NCBI GenBank assembly: GCA_024741835.1
Contig: JAENRP010000008.1
Location: 236,362-300,361, forward strand
Direction of reading: 5' to 3'
From: Diplocarpon mali
Taxonomy: Eukaryota; Ascomycota; Leotiomycetes; Helotiales; Drepanopezizaceae
DNA: 64,000 nt
The stretch's first letter is position 1. The number at the start of each line of letters is the position of its first letter. Positions 37,097-50,056 of this stretch are shown here, piece after piece. The notes below the pieces were generated by a model that saw nothing but the letters and a program-made list of their open reading frames with translations, was not told the DNA's origin and searched no databases. A program made the translations under genes and the position numbers.

Positions 37097-38753
37097 CTAC
37101 CCCCCCCCTTTGAAAAACTGCGCCTGCGCAGTTGTATTTATAGGCTTATTGTCCTCTAGGTCCTTATAATCGTCAACTCTATCGTTATATGACCTAAGCT
37201 AGCTTAATAGCGCCTTTAGTGGCCCTTTAGCTTAAGGGTTCTTAAGATGGAAATTTCGAATAGTATATAGCGCTGTTATAGCGTTAGAGCATAGGTACTA
37301 TTCGAGGTCTTTATTAGCTCCTTTCCACTTAATCTGATATTCGAGCTTTTTAGCTTGAATACAAGATCCAATTATCTCTTCTATTTCCTACTCCTCTTAT
37401 TTTAGCAGTATCTTAATTAGGGCAAGAGGTTCCTGAGTTTGGCCTAGCAAAGGGTTGGGAATGTATTTCTGCAGTAAGTAGGAGTAGAATATAGGGTAGA
37501 TCGAATGGAGTGAATTAGGCAATTGTAGCTTCTAGCTTTCTTTTAGCTTTTCTAGTACTTTTACTAGGCTATACCACTTATTAGAGAGCTTCTAGCTCGG
37601 CCGATCGAGCTTCCAGTTTTTAGTACTAATTAGTATATTATCTCCTATAGTCTAATCAACTGGTTGGCGGTAAAGGTCTGCAAGCTGTTTCATTTTAGCC
37701 TATTGTACTTAGAGAGATAATTAAGCGAATTGAACTACTTTTTAAGCCCTAGTAGCTATGCGGAGTGCCGTTTTACGATTTACTCTCTTAGTTGCTATTC
37801 GTAGAGCCTCTAGGTTAATTAAATTCCAAGAGGAGCGAGCTTCATAGCCGTTTAGCACTTGGAAAGGGGAAATTTGCCCTAGGGACTTATAAGGCAAGGT
37901 CAATTGGGCAATATCTATTAAAGGCAAGAGGCGACTCCAATTGTCTTAGTAGTATAAGTAGAACGGTTAGAGGCGTTGTTTTAAGTACTGGTTTATAATC
38001 TTAGTTTAGCTGTCGACGTTAGGGTTATAGGCTGTAGTTAGCTTGACCTTTGTACTTAGTATTTGATAGAGCTCTTTTTAAAAGGAAGAGACGAATTAGG
38101 CGCCTCTATCTGATAGAATCGAATCAGGCATACTAAAATAGCGTATCTAATGAATTAAAAACAACTCTATAAGGCCTTTTGCGTCGACCGAATTATAGTA
38201 TAGAATTGAAACGGCCTTCTTTGATAACCTATCGATAATTACTAAGGCAAAATTATAACCGAGTTCATTAAGCGGAAGCTTTGTAAAATCCATTATCAAG
38301 TGTTAGTAAGCTCGTTCGGGAATTGGCAAGGGTTATAGGAAACCGGGGGTCTTATTATAATAAGCTTTCATTCTCGAATAACGACAGTTCTAGATATAAG
38401 TGCCGATATCGCTGCTAAGGCTTCTCTAGTAGTATTTTCTTCTTACTAGAAGCCTTGTTTTCCCGATTCTAGCGTATGCGACGCAAGGTTGCTTATACAT
38501 ATAATAAATTAGGGCTATTTGTAGTTTAGGAGGTTAAGATGGTATAATAAGTCTACCTTAGAAGAAGAGTTTGCCTTAGCTGAGTTTATAGTTAAGGCTA
38601 TAGCTTTGCGCCTTGTCTCGGAACCTCTATAGCTTAAGGGAGGTTTTATTAGCTTAAATGACCTCGTCGATAATATAGTAGCTCGCCATATTATACTCGA
38701 CCCTTAATATTAGGTCTATAGGTGCCTCTATTAGCGCGATTAGCACACTTATC

Positions 38754-38776
38754 ACTCGTAGGCCAGGCCTAGGAGT
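38754..38776 (-). repeat. Palindromic motif, single copy in B1 pol
   Basis: One 23-bp copy between the RNase H and integrase regions. In the pol frame it reads TPRPGLRV. The same site in B2 (61994-62061) holds two copies 45 bp apart. Confidence 0.85.
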
Positions 38777-40640
38777 GGAATCGTTTCTAATGGCAAGTAC
38801 TTCTATAGAGAGCTTGTTATTAGGCAAAAGCTGCTAGTGGCGTAAAGCTCGTTTCCTAGCCTTAAAAGGGGTCAGCTCCTGGTCTTAATAGGAGAGTGTA
38901 TTAGCTAGCGTATTTGTCGTGCCTATTCGGTATATAATAAGGAAGTTGAAATTAGCGAAGAACTCCGCCTAGCGAGCCTGCCGGGCTGTTAAGTCCTTAG
39001 TTATTATAAAGTACTTAAGGGCTTTATAATTTATATATACGTATACTATTTTCTAGGCCTTAAGTAGCTCTGCCTTATACTAGTAGAACGATCTAAAAAT
39101 CGCTAGGAGCTCTTTGTTATAAATAGGGTAATTCAGCTTAGTGTCATTTATCGTCTTCGAGAAGTACCCGATTAGGTAGTAGTTATCGTCTTCCTAGAGT
39201 TAGAAGAGTACGCCAGCGACTATGCTATCGGAAGCGTCGGTCTTAAGCCTTGTCTGCTTCTAAGGGTAATAGTAGTACAAAATCGGGGTTGTTTGAAGGC
39301 TTAAGCGCAGAGCTTCCTAAGCTTCCTTATAAGCATTATTAAAATTAAAAGGAACGTTTCCTATAAAAGCTATTAAGGGTCGGCAGATACAACTATAGCC
39401 TTTAATAAACCTTTAATAGAAGTTATAAAACCTTAAGAAGCTCTATACGCTGCGTATATTCTTAGTGTATTTCCACTCCTAAATAACTAAGACCTTATTA
39501 GGGTCTACCTTAATTCTATAAACTCCGATAACAAACCTTAGGAACTTAGTCTTAGTAACTTTAAACTCGCTTTTCTTAATATCTGCTTATAGGCTATGGC
39601 GTTAGAAAATTCCTAAGATCTTCTTAATATAAATCTCGTAGTTAAGGGAGTTTTCTAAGTAGATTAGAATATTATTTAAGTAGGTAGAGTAGAAATCGTT
39701 AAGGTAGTTAAGGAGAATATTATTAATAAACCGCTAAAAGGTGGCAGGCCTATTTATCAGTCCGAATGGCAAAACCTTATATTTGTAGGTCCTATAACGC
39801 ATGCGAAAGGTAGTTAGGTCTTTAGCATTAGCTGATATGCGGATATAGTAGAAGGCTTATTATATATCGATTTTTATAAAAACACAAGCTTTCGATATGC
39901 GTGCCATTATCTTATCGATAAAGGGAATCAGGTAGGGGTCCTTCTTTATTAATGCGTTCAGTTTCTAGTAGTCGACGCATAGACGTAAGGAGCTATCGGC
40001 TTTTCTAATAAAGAGGATTAGGGCTGCCTAAGGGGAACTTAAAGCTTCGATAAATCCTTTATATAAGTTCTTGAGAATATAGCTCTTAACCTCTAAGAGC
40101 TATTCGTCGGTAAGGCGGCAAAGGGGTTCAATTATCAAGTTGTTCTCGCCTATTAGCTCAATCTTATAATCTACCCCTAGCCTAGGTTCTAGCAGTTAAT
40201 TAAAGGCCTAGCGACTAAAGATATTCTTAAACTCTGCGTACTAAGGCAGGAGCTTCTAGTCTATTAGCTTATTATTGCTTTTATACTTAGCTTGCAGCGC
40301 CGAACTAAGGCTAAGAGAGCCTATTTCAGCTTGCATAGCCGATTCTCGGCGATTGATTTCTTAGTTTAGATCGTAAATAGAGCTTACGAATATGAACTCT
40401 TTAAGCGCTAGTTCTTAAGTTTGGATAGCTTATCTTACCCTAATTGTAAAGTGGTAGTAGAGGGCGCCAATTACTAAGGCTGAGATTAGGCTAATCTGGC
40501 AAGCCGGCTTTAGAGTAGCGTTCCTCTTTATTAAGAGAGGGAGCAGGGGGTCTAGTACTCTTAGCAAGGCCTTTTTCATATAGTTCAGATCTCTTTTTAA
40601 GTCTTTAAAGAAACTGCTATCCCTAAGTCTGCAAAAGGCC

Positions 40641-40753
40641 ACTCGCGGGCTAGGACTAGGAGTGGAATTCAAGTTTGCAATTTTCACTCGCAAGCCGGGA
40701 CCAGGAGTAGGATTCGAGTTCGCAGATTTCACTCGCAGGCCAGGACCAGGAGT
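40641..40753 (-). repeat. Three palindromic motif copies in B1 pol, 45-bp period
   Basis: Copies begin at 40641, 40686 and 40731, exactly 45 bp apart. The 45-bp unit reads TP-x-P-x-x-RVK plus a spacer rich in Ala, Asn and Ser. It is among the least RIPed sequence in the element, so the palindrome arms are easy to see. Confidence 0.9.
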
Positions 40754-42502
40754 GGAATTCGAGTTATTGCTTGCTAGCACCAAGAGCTAGGCTTAGGCTA
40801 TTCTTAGGTCTTTATCCTTAGTATCTATTATAGCTGCTCGACGATCGACATTTTACTAGGCTATTAAGGGTTTTATTAGCTATAAGAGATCGATCAGTAT
40901 ATATCAGTCAAAGTAGGGGATAATAGGCATATCCTTAAGCTAAGAGATACTGTTTTTCCCCCTTCTATAAGACTGTTTAAGGTTATAGTGCTTTAGGAAC
41001 TTCCTACCGATTAATACGTCAATTGCTCTTAAGCTTATAATTAGGAAAGGGAAGTTTATTTATCGCCTATCGATTATAAGGGTAAGTAAGACGGCAAATC
41101 GAATGGTTTCTCCCTTAAGGCTATTATAACTAATAGGGGTAATCGGTTTAGGCAGTTTAATGAACTTCACCTTAAGTCTTTAGAAGAGCTAGTATGCTAA
41201 AGACGTCTTGATAATATTAAAAATATTAGCTCTGCTATTAATATAGACAACTGTTTTAATAAATGATCCATTTTGAGCTAGTTCTATAGGAACTAAGAAC
41301 TAGCGGCCGCCTATTAATAGGCAGGAATCAAAATCCAAGTCTTTTTATAAATTGTAACCTATACTATAGTAGGAGTCTTTGCTATAGCTTAGCAGTTTCC
41401 TAATAGTAGGTCGTTTTCCATCTCAACTTTAGCTACTATAAACTCGCCTTGCTTCTTTAGCTTAAGGCAGTCTGTCGCATAGTAACTAAGGGCTCTGCAG
41501 TTATAGTAAAGACTAGATGATGGCTTTGGGCTAGCAGACCTTTCTTAGTAGGCCGCCGGCAAAGGGGAACGAGTGCAAGGAGCTAGAGAAGTAGCTATAG
41601 CTATAGGTCTCTATAACTCCCTTTTCAGTATGCTAAGGACGCGGTCCTTCGAAGGGGAGAATGCGATAGCAGAAGCGACTCATCAAGTATTATAGGCCTC
41701 TTCTTACTTAATATTATAGGCCTTACGGTCCGCAATAGCTAAGAACTCATCTAAAGTAGTATAATCATTATTTATTTTATACTTCTCTATTTAAAGGTCG
41801 TTCTTTAAGGCTAAGGAGACCTTTTTATAAATGTTATCAAATTAGTAAGACTGATCAATCTTACTAGCTATAGTAAGGGTGACGAACTTGGATTAGAACT
41901 TATTATATAATAATAAACCTATAGTTAGTCTATTGTATTTAAGCTTAGCAGACTGAATATAGTTATAGTTAAAGAACCTTTAATTTAAAACCTTAAGGAT
42001 ATTAGTAGCGTATATAAACTTATTAGTAAAGATAGGATCTATATATTATAAGATCAGGTTTTAAGCTTTACCTATTATATACTTAAAGTAGGTAGTGATC
42101 TAGTCCTCTTTTAAAGTGAAGTTGCCTAAGTACTCTTAAATGAATACCTTTATAGTTATCTTCCAAGCGTTATAAGTGATTTCACCTTAGTAGTTACTAA
42201 AATGGGTTTAAAGGTACTTAATTTAATAGGGGTCGACGGCTAGGACTAAAGGTCTAATGATTAAGAGGTAGTAGTCTAAGGGAGGCAGCAAGTCGGCGGT
42301 AAGGGACTGAGTGTTCTAAGGGCTAGCACTTAAGGAAGAAGGGGCAGCAGTATTGTTTTAAAGAGCGGCGGCTATAGCGGCGCTGACGAGGTTTGCGATT
42401 TCGGCCTGCTAGGCAGCTAAAAAGAGAGGGGCCGATATAGTAAGGGTAGACGTCGGTTCTTCTTTGACTTCAATCGATAGAAGGGGAGTATTTTAAGAAT
42501 CC

Positions 42503-42525
42503 ACTCGTAGGCCAGGACCGGGAGT
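42503..42525 (-). repeat. Palindromic motif, single copy in B1 gag
   Basis: A 23-bp copy in the same frame as the neighbouring gag stretch, reading TPGPGLRV. Confidence 0.85.
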
Positions 42526-42618
42526 GAAATCTATACTAGAGGAGGTAGCTTCCTAAGTGGGCTTAGGAGAGGGAATATCTCTAGGACCAGGGTTGGCAAG
42601 GAGACCCGTAGAACTAGA

Positions 42619-42711
42619 ACTGGTAGTAGTAAGGCCCAAAGAACTAGTGGCAGTAAGGCCCAGAGAACTGGTAGCAGTAAGGCCTAGAGAACTGGTGGCA
42701 GTAAGGCCTAG
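42619..42711 (-). repeat. 24-bp minisatellite in B1 gag
   Basis: Four units of 24 bp (42619, 42643, 42667, 42691; the last is short), encoding repeats of GLTATSSL on the minus strand. TpG and CpA are relatively well kept here compared with the flanks. Confidence 0.85.
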
Positions 42712-43755
42712 TAGAGGTGCAGTTAACCTTTCACTCCTCCTAAGTGGCATAAGATTGGAGGTCATAAGTACTAACTCTCTCTATATTATCTAGTTTAGTC
42801 TAAAGGGACCTAATGCTAAATAGTAACCTATTTAAAAGGGGGAAGATTAGTATAGGCGGAGCTATATATATTCTTAAAGCCTTCTAGTAAAGTATATATT
42901 AAGGTATTATAGGTTCATAGATCTTAAGAAAGAAGGTTTTACTTCGGGATCACGTCTCTTTACTAATCAGGAGTTGCAATAAGGTTACTTAGGGGTGCAG
43001 TGCAAATCCGGGGAAGTGGGGTCCAAGGATCTAAAGCTTATTACTCTACCAAAGTTGACCTAGTCTCTAATAGTATAGTATAACCTATTAAGGCTGACTA
43101 AGTCTTTATATATATATATAGGTATAGGTCTCTTAGTTTATACCTAAGTGTTTCGAAGGAAGGAGTAAGGGGCTTCGAAGAGTATAAGGAGAGTTATCGA
43201 CAAGTATAGTCGATAGGGAGTATAAAGAAGGTCGACGACTTATTCGCAAGGAGGGGTCTTTAAGGAGTCGAGTTATATTCGAGGCTTTCGCAAAAGAGGG
43301 GGAGTATCAAAGAGTATAAGGAGAGTTGTCGATAAGTATATAGTCGACGAGTATAAGGTTGATAAAAAGAGTAGTATAGAGTATTTATAAAGGAGGGAGA
43401 GAGTTAGGAAGAGAAAAGTTATTATACTACTTTAGGCAGCAGCCTACGCTAGCGAAGCGAGGGCATAGTGAATAATTTTTTTTTCGAATTGAACTTAAAG
43501 GTGAATCTCCGTTTGCAAAATGGAGGAGGAGGTAAGGGGTCGAAAAAATGAGCTGATCTTATATTCGAAGGTTATTTAGCTTTCTCTAAAAACTAGATCA
43601 GTAAGATGATCTAGGCGCTATATACGAGTTGCTTAGGGCAGTTTGTAATAGAAGTCGAGATCGAGAGATCGAGTTGCTTAAGGCAGTTCGAAATGACGAT
43701 TCTAAAGGTAGTAGATATTAAGCTTCTTAGCAGAAGTTGAGTTGATCTTTTCTTA

Positions 43756-43992
43756 TATTACGACTTGCTCTTAAGCGTATAGAAGGCGAGAATTGAATAA
43801 CGCTAACTGTATTACCTTAAGAGGTATACTATATAATTAAGAAGAAAAGATAAAGAAGAAAAGAGAGTCTTTAATAGAGCTCCTCTAGAATAAGTACAAG
43901 TACTTTACTAGTGTGCACATGATCCAGCCACCTTACTGCCTTAGCGTGCACCTGACTTCGATACGTGATGTAAACGTGATGCGGCCGTAACA
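43756..43992 (-). repeat. B1 right LTR (5' LTR)
   Basis: 237 bp, TATTACG start (from TGTTACG) and intact GTAACA end, followed by the duplication TTAAA. Confidence 0.9.
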
Positions 43993-44019
43993 TTAAATCG
44001 ACTGCTAACTTTCTAATAG

Positions 44020-44337
44020 GAGCGCGGTAACCTTATTAAGTCCCGGCTAGCAAGGTTAAAGCAATCTAGCCAAACTATACTAGGCCTCCTAAGGTCTATC
44101 GCCGCGTTAATAAAGCGGACCGCTATAGCGGCGGAGTCTCTTATAAGGGGAGGGGGGCTCGCAGTAGCAAGGGTAGCGTCAGGCGCGGCGGCTAATAGGG
44201 CGGCGCTAGCGGCGGCAAGAGGAGGAGGTCGGGGTTGTTCTAAGCGAAGGCGTATTTAAAAGGCGAGCTCCAGCTCTAGAACAGAATTGGAGCTTATCTC
44301 CTTAAGCGCAAAGGAGGAGGGGTTAGAGGAGTTGTAA
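44020..44337 (+). pseudogene. Antisense cysteine-rich gene of element A3, exon 2 (RIP-inactivated)
   Basis: 106 codons including TAA (44335-44337), the same length as in A1/A2. The intron's branch site CTAAC (44006) and acceptor TAG (44017-44019) directly precede it. The encoded segment is helical (Leu/Ala/Arg), then Gly/Arg/Ser-rich, then acidic. Exon 1 lies at 36206-36796, and the intervening intron now contains all of B1. Confidence 0.62.
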
Positions 44338-44400
44338 AGGGAGGGGGCAGTTGGCCTAGCGTTATTGTTTTTCTATTTTTATTATTTTTCTCCTTTTTTT

Positions 44401-44428
44401 NNNNNNNNNNNNNNNNNNNNNNNNNNNN
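44401..44428. other. Assembly gap of 28 N
   Basis: It lies exactly in the A-element poly-A/T tract between pol and the antisense gene. The corresponding stretch in A1 (15586-15610) is A-rich, so this is probably a homopolymer assembly problem and not missing genes. Confidence 0.95.
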
Positions 44429-44439
44429 TAAATTTATTT

Positions 44440-47400
44440 ACCAACCTATTTCGCATCCGGCCTATCATCTTCTAAGTGACTATAATTATCTATACCACTT
44501 TCCTAAGCCTTTAGCTAAGCTTATAGGTTCTAAGGTAGTCCTAGCTTTATAGGATTGGCCTAATAAAAGTCGCAAATCTTATATAAAGATCTTGTAAAAT
44601 TTAAAGTGCGATACTAACTCAAATTAAGGTTATAACTAGTCCATTTGACCTAGTACTTTAGCTTTCCTTAAGATAGGCGTATACCTAGTATCTTAAACAC
44701 TTTATACTCTTCTTACTTAGCGATCTTTTCTATAGTAGGCCGGGGTTATTCTTAACCTAGCAAAGGGTTCTGCAGATCTTTAAATAGTAGCTTTAGCGTA
44801 AAGATATTATATATTATAAAACCTATAAGCAACTTGATCTAATATAAATTGCCTACCTTCTTAAGAACCTTAAAAGGACTATCCTATTGATTGGCCAGTT
44901 TCCTATTAAGGCGGTAGTTCTTAAGATTTTTTATTAAAAGGTAGACTATATCTCTAGGTTTCTAATTAATCTCCCTTTAGTATTGATTTATAGACTTACG
45001 CATTTTCTCCTAGGCGCGTTCTATATTGCCTTTTGCTACTTCTTAAGCTGCGTGCATCCTCTCTACTACTAGCTTAGCTTCTACCTAGTTCAATTTCTCC
45101 TATAGGCTAGACGTTTTTAAAGAGATCTAGTCCTAACTTATCTAAGGCGTAACTCTATACCTAAGCTAATATAGGGTTATACTAATCAAAGCGTAAGGTA
45201 AAGTCGATTGCGTACAATCTATTAATAGAATCAGTTTACTCTAATTATCTTAATAGTAATTAATAAAAGGCCTTAGCCTTAAATTAATATACTTATTCAT
45301 AATCTCCGTTTGGCCGTTAGTCTCTTTATAGTATATTATAAAGAGTTTAATCTTAATACCGATAATACAGCAGAACTCTCTCTAAAATAAGGAGACGAAT
45401 TAGGGGCCTTAGTCTAAGGTAATTGTCTCTAGAGTATGGCCGAATCGATATATCCACTAAACGAATAATCGGGCAGTTCCTTAAGTATCGATATCTTTTT
45501 AATAAGGAATTGTAATAGCGCTCTTACTAAGTCGGTCTATAAAAACCAGGATTCGATCAAAACTATGCTTATTAAGAGGGAAATCCTTAAAATCTATATA
45601 CAAGTGCTATATAAGATAATTAGGAATAGGAAGGGGCTGCAAGAGGCCTTATTGCTTAGTTGTCTTCGAATGCGAAAATTGATAAGGTCTACAGTTTGCG
45701 ATAAATCTTTTGCAGTCTAAACCTATCCTAACCTAATAGTACTTAGGAGTGAGTAGCTAGTAGGTCTTTAAGCTACTAGGGTGCGCGCTTAAAGGTTGGT
45801 CATAAGCTTTTTAAATTAAATAAGTATATAAAGGAGTATTATAGCATATGCAAAGACGCTCCTTAAAGTAAAGCAATCTGTCTTTTAAAGAGTAGTTCTT
45901 AAGGAGGTTGGTGCGAATCTCTTAGAAGGATTTGCGATTATCTTAATAAAGCTTTTCGATTAAATCAAAGGAATCCTCGGGTCGATTCGGAGTCGAATTA
46001 GGAGTATCGGTTGACATTAAGGTAAGGGTGCCTTCGGCAGATTCGGCGAGAAATTTTTCAGCTAATTCGGTATTAATTCAAGGGTCCAATTAAGCTGGGG
46101 AAATCAGAACCTAGGATCGGCTATCTAGCTTCGCTTGCTTATAAACCGGCATATCCTACTCTTAGTAGCTAAGAATATCGGCCTTCTAGTTGTCTTTGCT
46201 AAGAGTATATACGATTCGAAAATTGAAGTCAAATAGGAATTCTATCTATTAGTACTATTTCGCAGTTAGAACCTTAGTAGTTATAAAGTACTTAAGGGAG
46301 TAGTAATCTAAGTAAATATCAACTCGCTCCTTAAGTGATATAAGCTTAAATCTCCATTTGTAGTAGGATTTAATAATAGCAAAGAGTTCCTTATTATATA
46401 TTTCCTAATTAGGTTTATAGCTAAAGAGTATATGCGAATAGAAGCCAATTGGGTACTATTGCTTATTAAAGTATTGCTAAGAAAGTACTTTAGCAATAAT
46501 GCTATTAAAAGCATTAGTTTCTAGCTTTATAGGTAAGTTAGGGTCAAAATGGTAAATCCGCTAAATTAAGAGCAACTGCTTGCGAAGCTCTTTAAAAGCA
46601 ATTTAGCACTCTTCTATCTAATTCTAAGGTACTATCGGTTGGGTTAGAACTAAGAGGGGTTTGGCGATTAGCCTAAAGTTGCAAATGAATTATTAATAGA
46701 ACCTGTAAAATCCTAAGTAGGACTTCACTCTAGTAATAGTTTTCAGGTACTTCTAGTTGTATAGCAGTTCGACCTTTTTAAGGTCTAGTTCCATCTTAGT
46801 TATTATTAGAATATATCTAAGATATTAAGTTCGAGTAATATAGAACTCGCACTTCTTAATATCTACTTAAAGGCTAGCCTTTAAGAGTTGTTTTAGCACC
46901 TTTTCAATATAACCCTAGTGCTCTTTAACATTTTTAAAGTAAATCAAAATGTCATTTAAATATACTATATAAAAATCATCTAAGTAATCTAAAAGAATAT
47001 TATTTATATACTGCTAGTAAGTACTAGGTCTATTATAAAGGCTAAATAGGAGAACCTTGCATTTATAGGATCTATACCTTATTCGAAAGGTAGTATATTC
47101 CTTTGATTTAGGGTCTATTTGTATTCGATTGAAAGCGGCTTAAATATCCAGTTTTATAAAAATCTTGGCTTTGGATACTCGCCTTAAAAGCTCGTCTATC
47201 CTTAGAATCGGGTAAGCGTCTTTCTAAGTTAGTGCGTTTAACTTCTGATAGTCTATGCAAAATCGGAGGCTACTGTCGGCCTTCTTTATAAATAGCACTA
47301 GCGAAGTAAAGGGGCTAGTACTTGTCTTAATAAAGCCTTTGTCTAAATTCTCGAGTAAGTACTCCTTTATAACCTTAAGCTCCTTAGTAGATTGATAGTA

Positions 47401-49748
47401 AAGGGGCGAATAGGCATTAGGCAAGGGCCCTTCCAGCTGTATCTTATAATTGTAGTACCGATAGGGAGAAAGGGTATCTGCGTCCCTTTTTAAGAAGGCT
47501 TATCTTAGCGATTAGTACTATTTCGGGAGTCGATTGTTAATTAGCTTTTCGATATTAGGATTCTTAGGCTTATATCTTTCCTTTAAAATCCTATCCACTT
47601 TATAAATACTAGTTTGAAAGAACTCAGTCTCCTTACGCTTTATATTATAATAAAAGGTGTTAGCACTAATTTTGCAAATAGGAACCGCTGCTTTAAGGCA
47701 TTTGCGAATAAGGTCAGATTATAATCGATTTGTATTAGACTGTTTTCCTAAATCTAGCTTAGTTATAGGCTAGGGCGCTGGCCTAGTAATAGTAATAGGG
47801 ATCTTGCGCCTGGCTAGGACTACTAAATTAACGCAAGACTGCCTTCTATTAATCTATTAAGCTTCGTTTATAGCTATCTCCTATTCTCTGCGATTAATAT
47901 CGGCTTGATAATCAGATCGGATCCGAAGTCCTTTAAAAGGGGGAAGACAAATGACGATTTCCTTTGCAAATCGGAGAGATAAGGGGTAATATAAAGGCTA
48001 TACGAATCGGTTTTCCTTTAGATTAAGTTTAAGTCGGAATCGGCGCATCCATTTGACTCTAATAATAGCATTGCGCTAGCCTAAGTCGAGAATAACCTAA
48101 GGGCAGTTATAAATACGCCTTCTATCAATTATTAAGTAAAAGCGTATATAGTGCATAGCTTGCGCGCAAATAGTATTCTAAAATCTATAGATAGGAATAA
48201 GGGCTAGAAGAGGAAGAATTTAAGAGCCGGTCGCTCTCGAAAGACGTATAGAAAGAGAACGATTTAAAAATAGGTAACTAAGGGCTCTAGTATCTACTAA
48301 AGCTGATAATAATACTCTAAGTCTATTTATACTAATAGTATAAGAGGTTAAGAATTGCTTCCCTCCTATTAAAGAGTTAAGATCTAGCTTTAATAAGTTG
48401 CACTTTCGCAGGTCTAAGTAGGAGTCTTTTCCTAGGCCTTTTCGTTTTCCTAATCTTCTTCCGTTTCGACCCTATTTTTAATTAAATCTAAAGTCGGATC
48501 AGCTTCCTTTGCATCTTTTAAGGTATTAATCTTGCCTATAAAAGGGCACTCGGTCTTATAGTAATTAGTTTTACTATAGGTCTAGTAGGTAGCTTACTTA
48601 AAGGGCAAAGCAAGAGAACTAGCCTTAGCTGGTATATCTTAGTAAAAAGGGGTAGTCGGCTTTAGGGCTAGCGTCCTAGAAACTCAGGTGGTACTTCTAG
48701 CGCTTAGACCGCAAGCGGTCTTATTAAGGAGCGAACCGGATGTCTTTCGATATAATACTAAGGTCGCCTTACTTTTAGTCGAAGGGTTGAGAAGTTGATT
48801 GCTTCGGCGTTCGGCATCAAAGGCGTTTAATTAGTTAATTATAATAATATAGTCCTTCCTTTAAAAGGCCTTAGCTAAGGCATAGGCAGCTCTAAACTAG
48901 GAGGTAATCTTATTCTATATAAAGAAGAACTACTTAGATCTTAAGACCTCTCCTTAGATCGCGGCAGACTAGAATCAAGCCTGAAACTAAGGGAAAGTTT
49001 CTTTAGAATAACCGGCTTCTCTTATATAGAGGTAGTAGAAAGTGGATCGAAATAGGTCTACCTCTTAATTAATTAAAAAGTAACTGCTTAGCAGTTCTAC
49101 TATTTCTTAATAGTTTTAAAAGGGGTTTGTCTCCGAAAGATACTAGGGTTTGAGGTACGTTTAGGCTTATTCTATAGTAGATCCTTAAATAAGGGCTCAG
49201 CGAGCTCGCTCATTTAAATATAGGTCGGCGTTAACTTACAGTCGGTCTCGGACTAAAGCTAACTATTGCTTATATATTAAGGAGGTCCTATTATTAAAAG
49301 GGGTGATCTTTTCAATCAGCTGAATTTTTAGCTATTTCGTATCCGTATCGACTTCTAAAGGAGGCTAGGTATCTTAAAGGTAGGTAGATTCTCACTCAGT
49401 AGTCTAATATACACGCTAAGCCGTCTCTTAGCTTTAATAAGCTAAGGTCTTTAGGCTAGAAATAGCCTAAGCAATCCTACTAATCTCACTTTACAATTAT
49501 CGATTAAATTGATCTTAATATTATATAGATTCCTCTAAACCTAAGACTATTCCTTATAAGACATTTAAGTTCGAAAAGTCTTATTTATCTCAGTTGGCTT
49601 AGCTATAGCATTATAATCTCTTGCCCTTAGCGGCAGAGGAAGGTCCGGCCCTAGGGGCTAGGGTAGGGGTACTCCTTATAGAAGCTAGTTCCTTAAACAA
49701 ACTAGGTACATTCTATATTTGCTAACTTCCGGCTAGTAGGGAATTCAT
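44440..49748 (-). pseudogene. Element A3 gag-pol (RIP-inactivated)
   Basis: Minus strand. The gag start ATG is at 49748, at the position expected from A1. The zinc knuckle is near 48570. Protease lies about 48250-48380, RT about 46760-47440 (47224-47424 clean, with [15 protein letters not shown]), RNase H about 46180-46560, integrase about 45030-45870, and the chromodomain about 44550-44700. Domain order and sizes match A1/A2. Confidence 0.85.
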
Positions 49749-50056
49749 TTTACCGATTTTGGTTTTAGTAAGGATTCGGTTAAAAAGGGGTTTTATAGAA
49801 AAAGGGTTCTAATAGCATAGTGCTCTTTTAACTTCTGCCTATAGCGCTTCTACAAAAGGAGTAGTTAAGAAAATCCGGCTAATAAAAGCGTTCCTCGATT
49901 ATACTAGTTAATAAGCTACACTCAAGCTCCTAGTTTGTCTAAGAGATCTTTAGGATCCTAACTCTATCGAAAGTTGAAATAATCGCAAATCGATTTTCAA
50001 AAGGGGTAGGATATTATTAAAAGCCGTCCCTAGCGGAAAAGAACTTCTTCATTTAA

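Larger units (their letters stand above)
37230..41440 (-). pseudogene. Element B1 pol: protease, RT, RNase H, integrase, chromodomain (RIP-inactivated)
   Basis: Minus strand. The chromodomain (about 37290-37400) has LEYQIKWKGANKDLE followed by a TAG where Trp belongs. Integrase occupies about 37450-38680; 37742-37927 is clean, with LPYKSLGQISPFQVLNGYEAR. RNase H lies about 38880-39310. RT lies about 39400-40140, with the YLDD active site changed to YLNN at about 39655. The protease is near 41215-41345. Two sets of palindromic motif copies lie inside the polyprotein (38754-38776 between RNase H and integrase; 40641-40753 before RT). Confidence 0.85.
41440..42780 (-). pseudogene. Element B1 gag (RIP-inactivated)
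   Basis: Minus strand. The zinc knuckle at about 41470-41520 reads Y-x2-C-x4-Y-x4-C, where the first Cys and the His have become Tyr, as expected from TGC to TAC and CAC to TAC. The Gag core lies about 41700-42300. The N-terminal part (42553-42765) is an open Ser/Thr/Leu-rich stretch containing a 24-bp repeat, and one palindromic motif copy follows at 42503-42525. Confidence 0.7.
36860..43992 (-). mobile_element. Element B1, complete Ty3/gypsy chromovirus
   Basis: 237-bp LTRs at 36860-37096 and 43756-43992, 7133 bp overall, with duplication TTAAA at 36855-36859 and 43993-43997. Minus orientation: polypurine tract (read on the minus strand) and chromodomain beside the left LTR, gag toward the right LTR. 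Pol order is protease, RT, RNase H, integrase, chromodomain. It contains five copies of the 23-bp palindrome and a 24-bp minisatellite. Confidence 0.93.

Noticed and set aside
42557..42793. Plus-strand 78-codon frame with Val/Arg-rich repeats
   Set aside because: It is the reverse of the 24-bp repeat in B1 gag, which reads sensibly on the minus strand.
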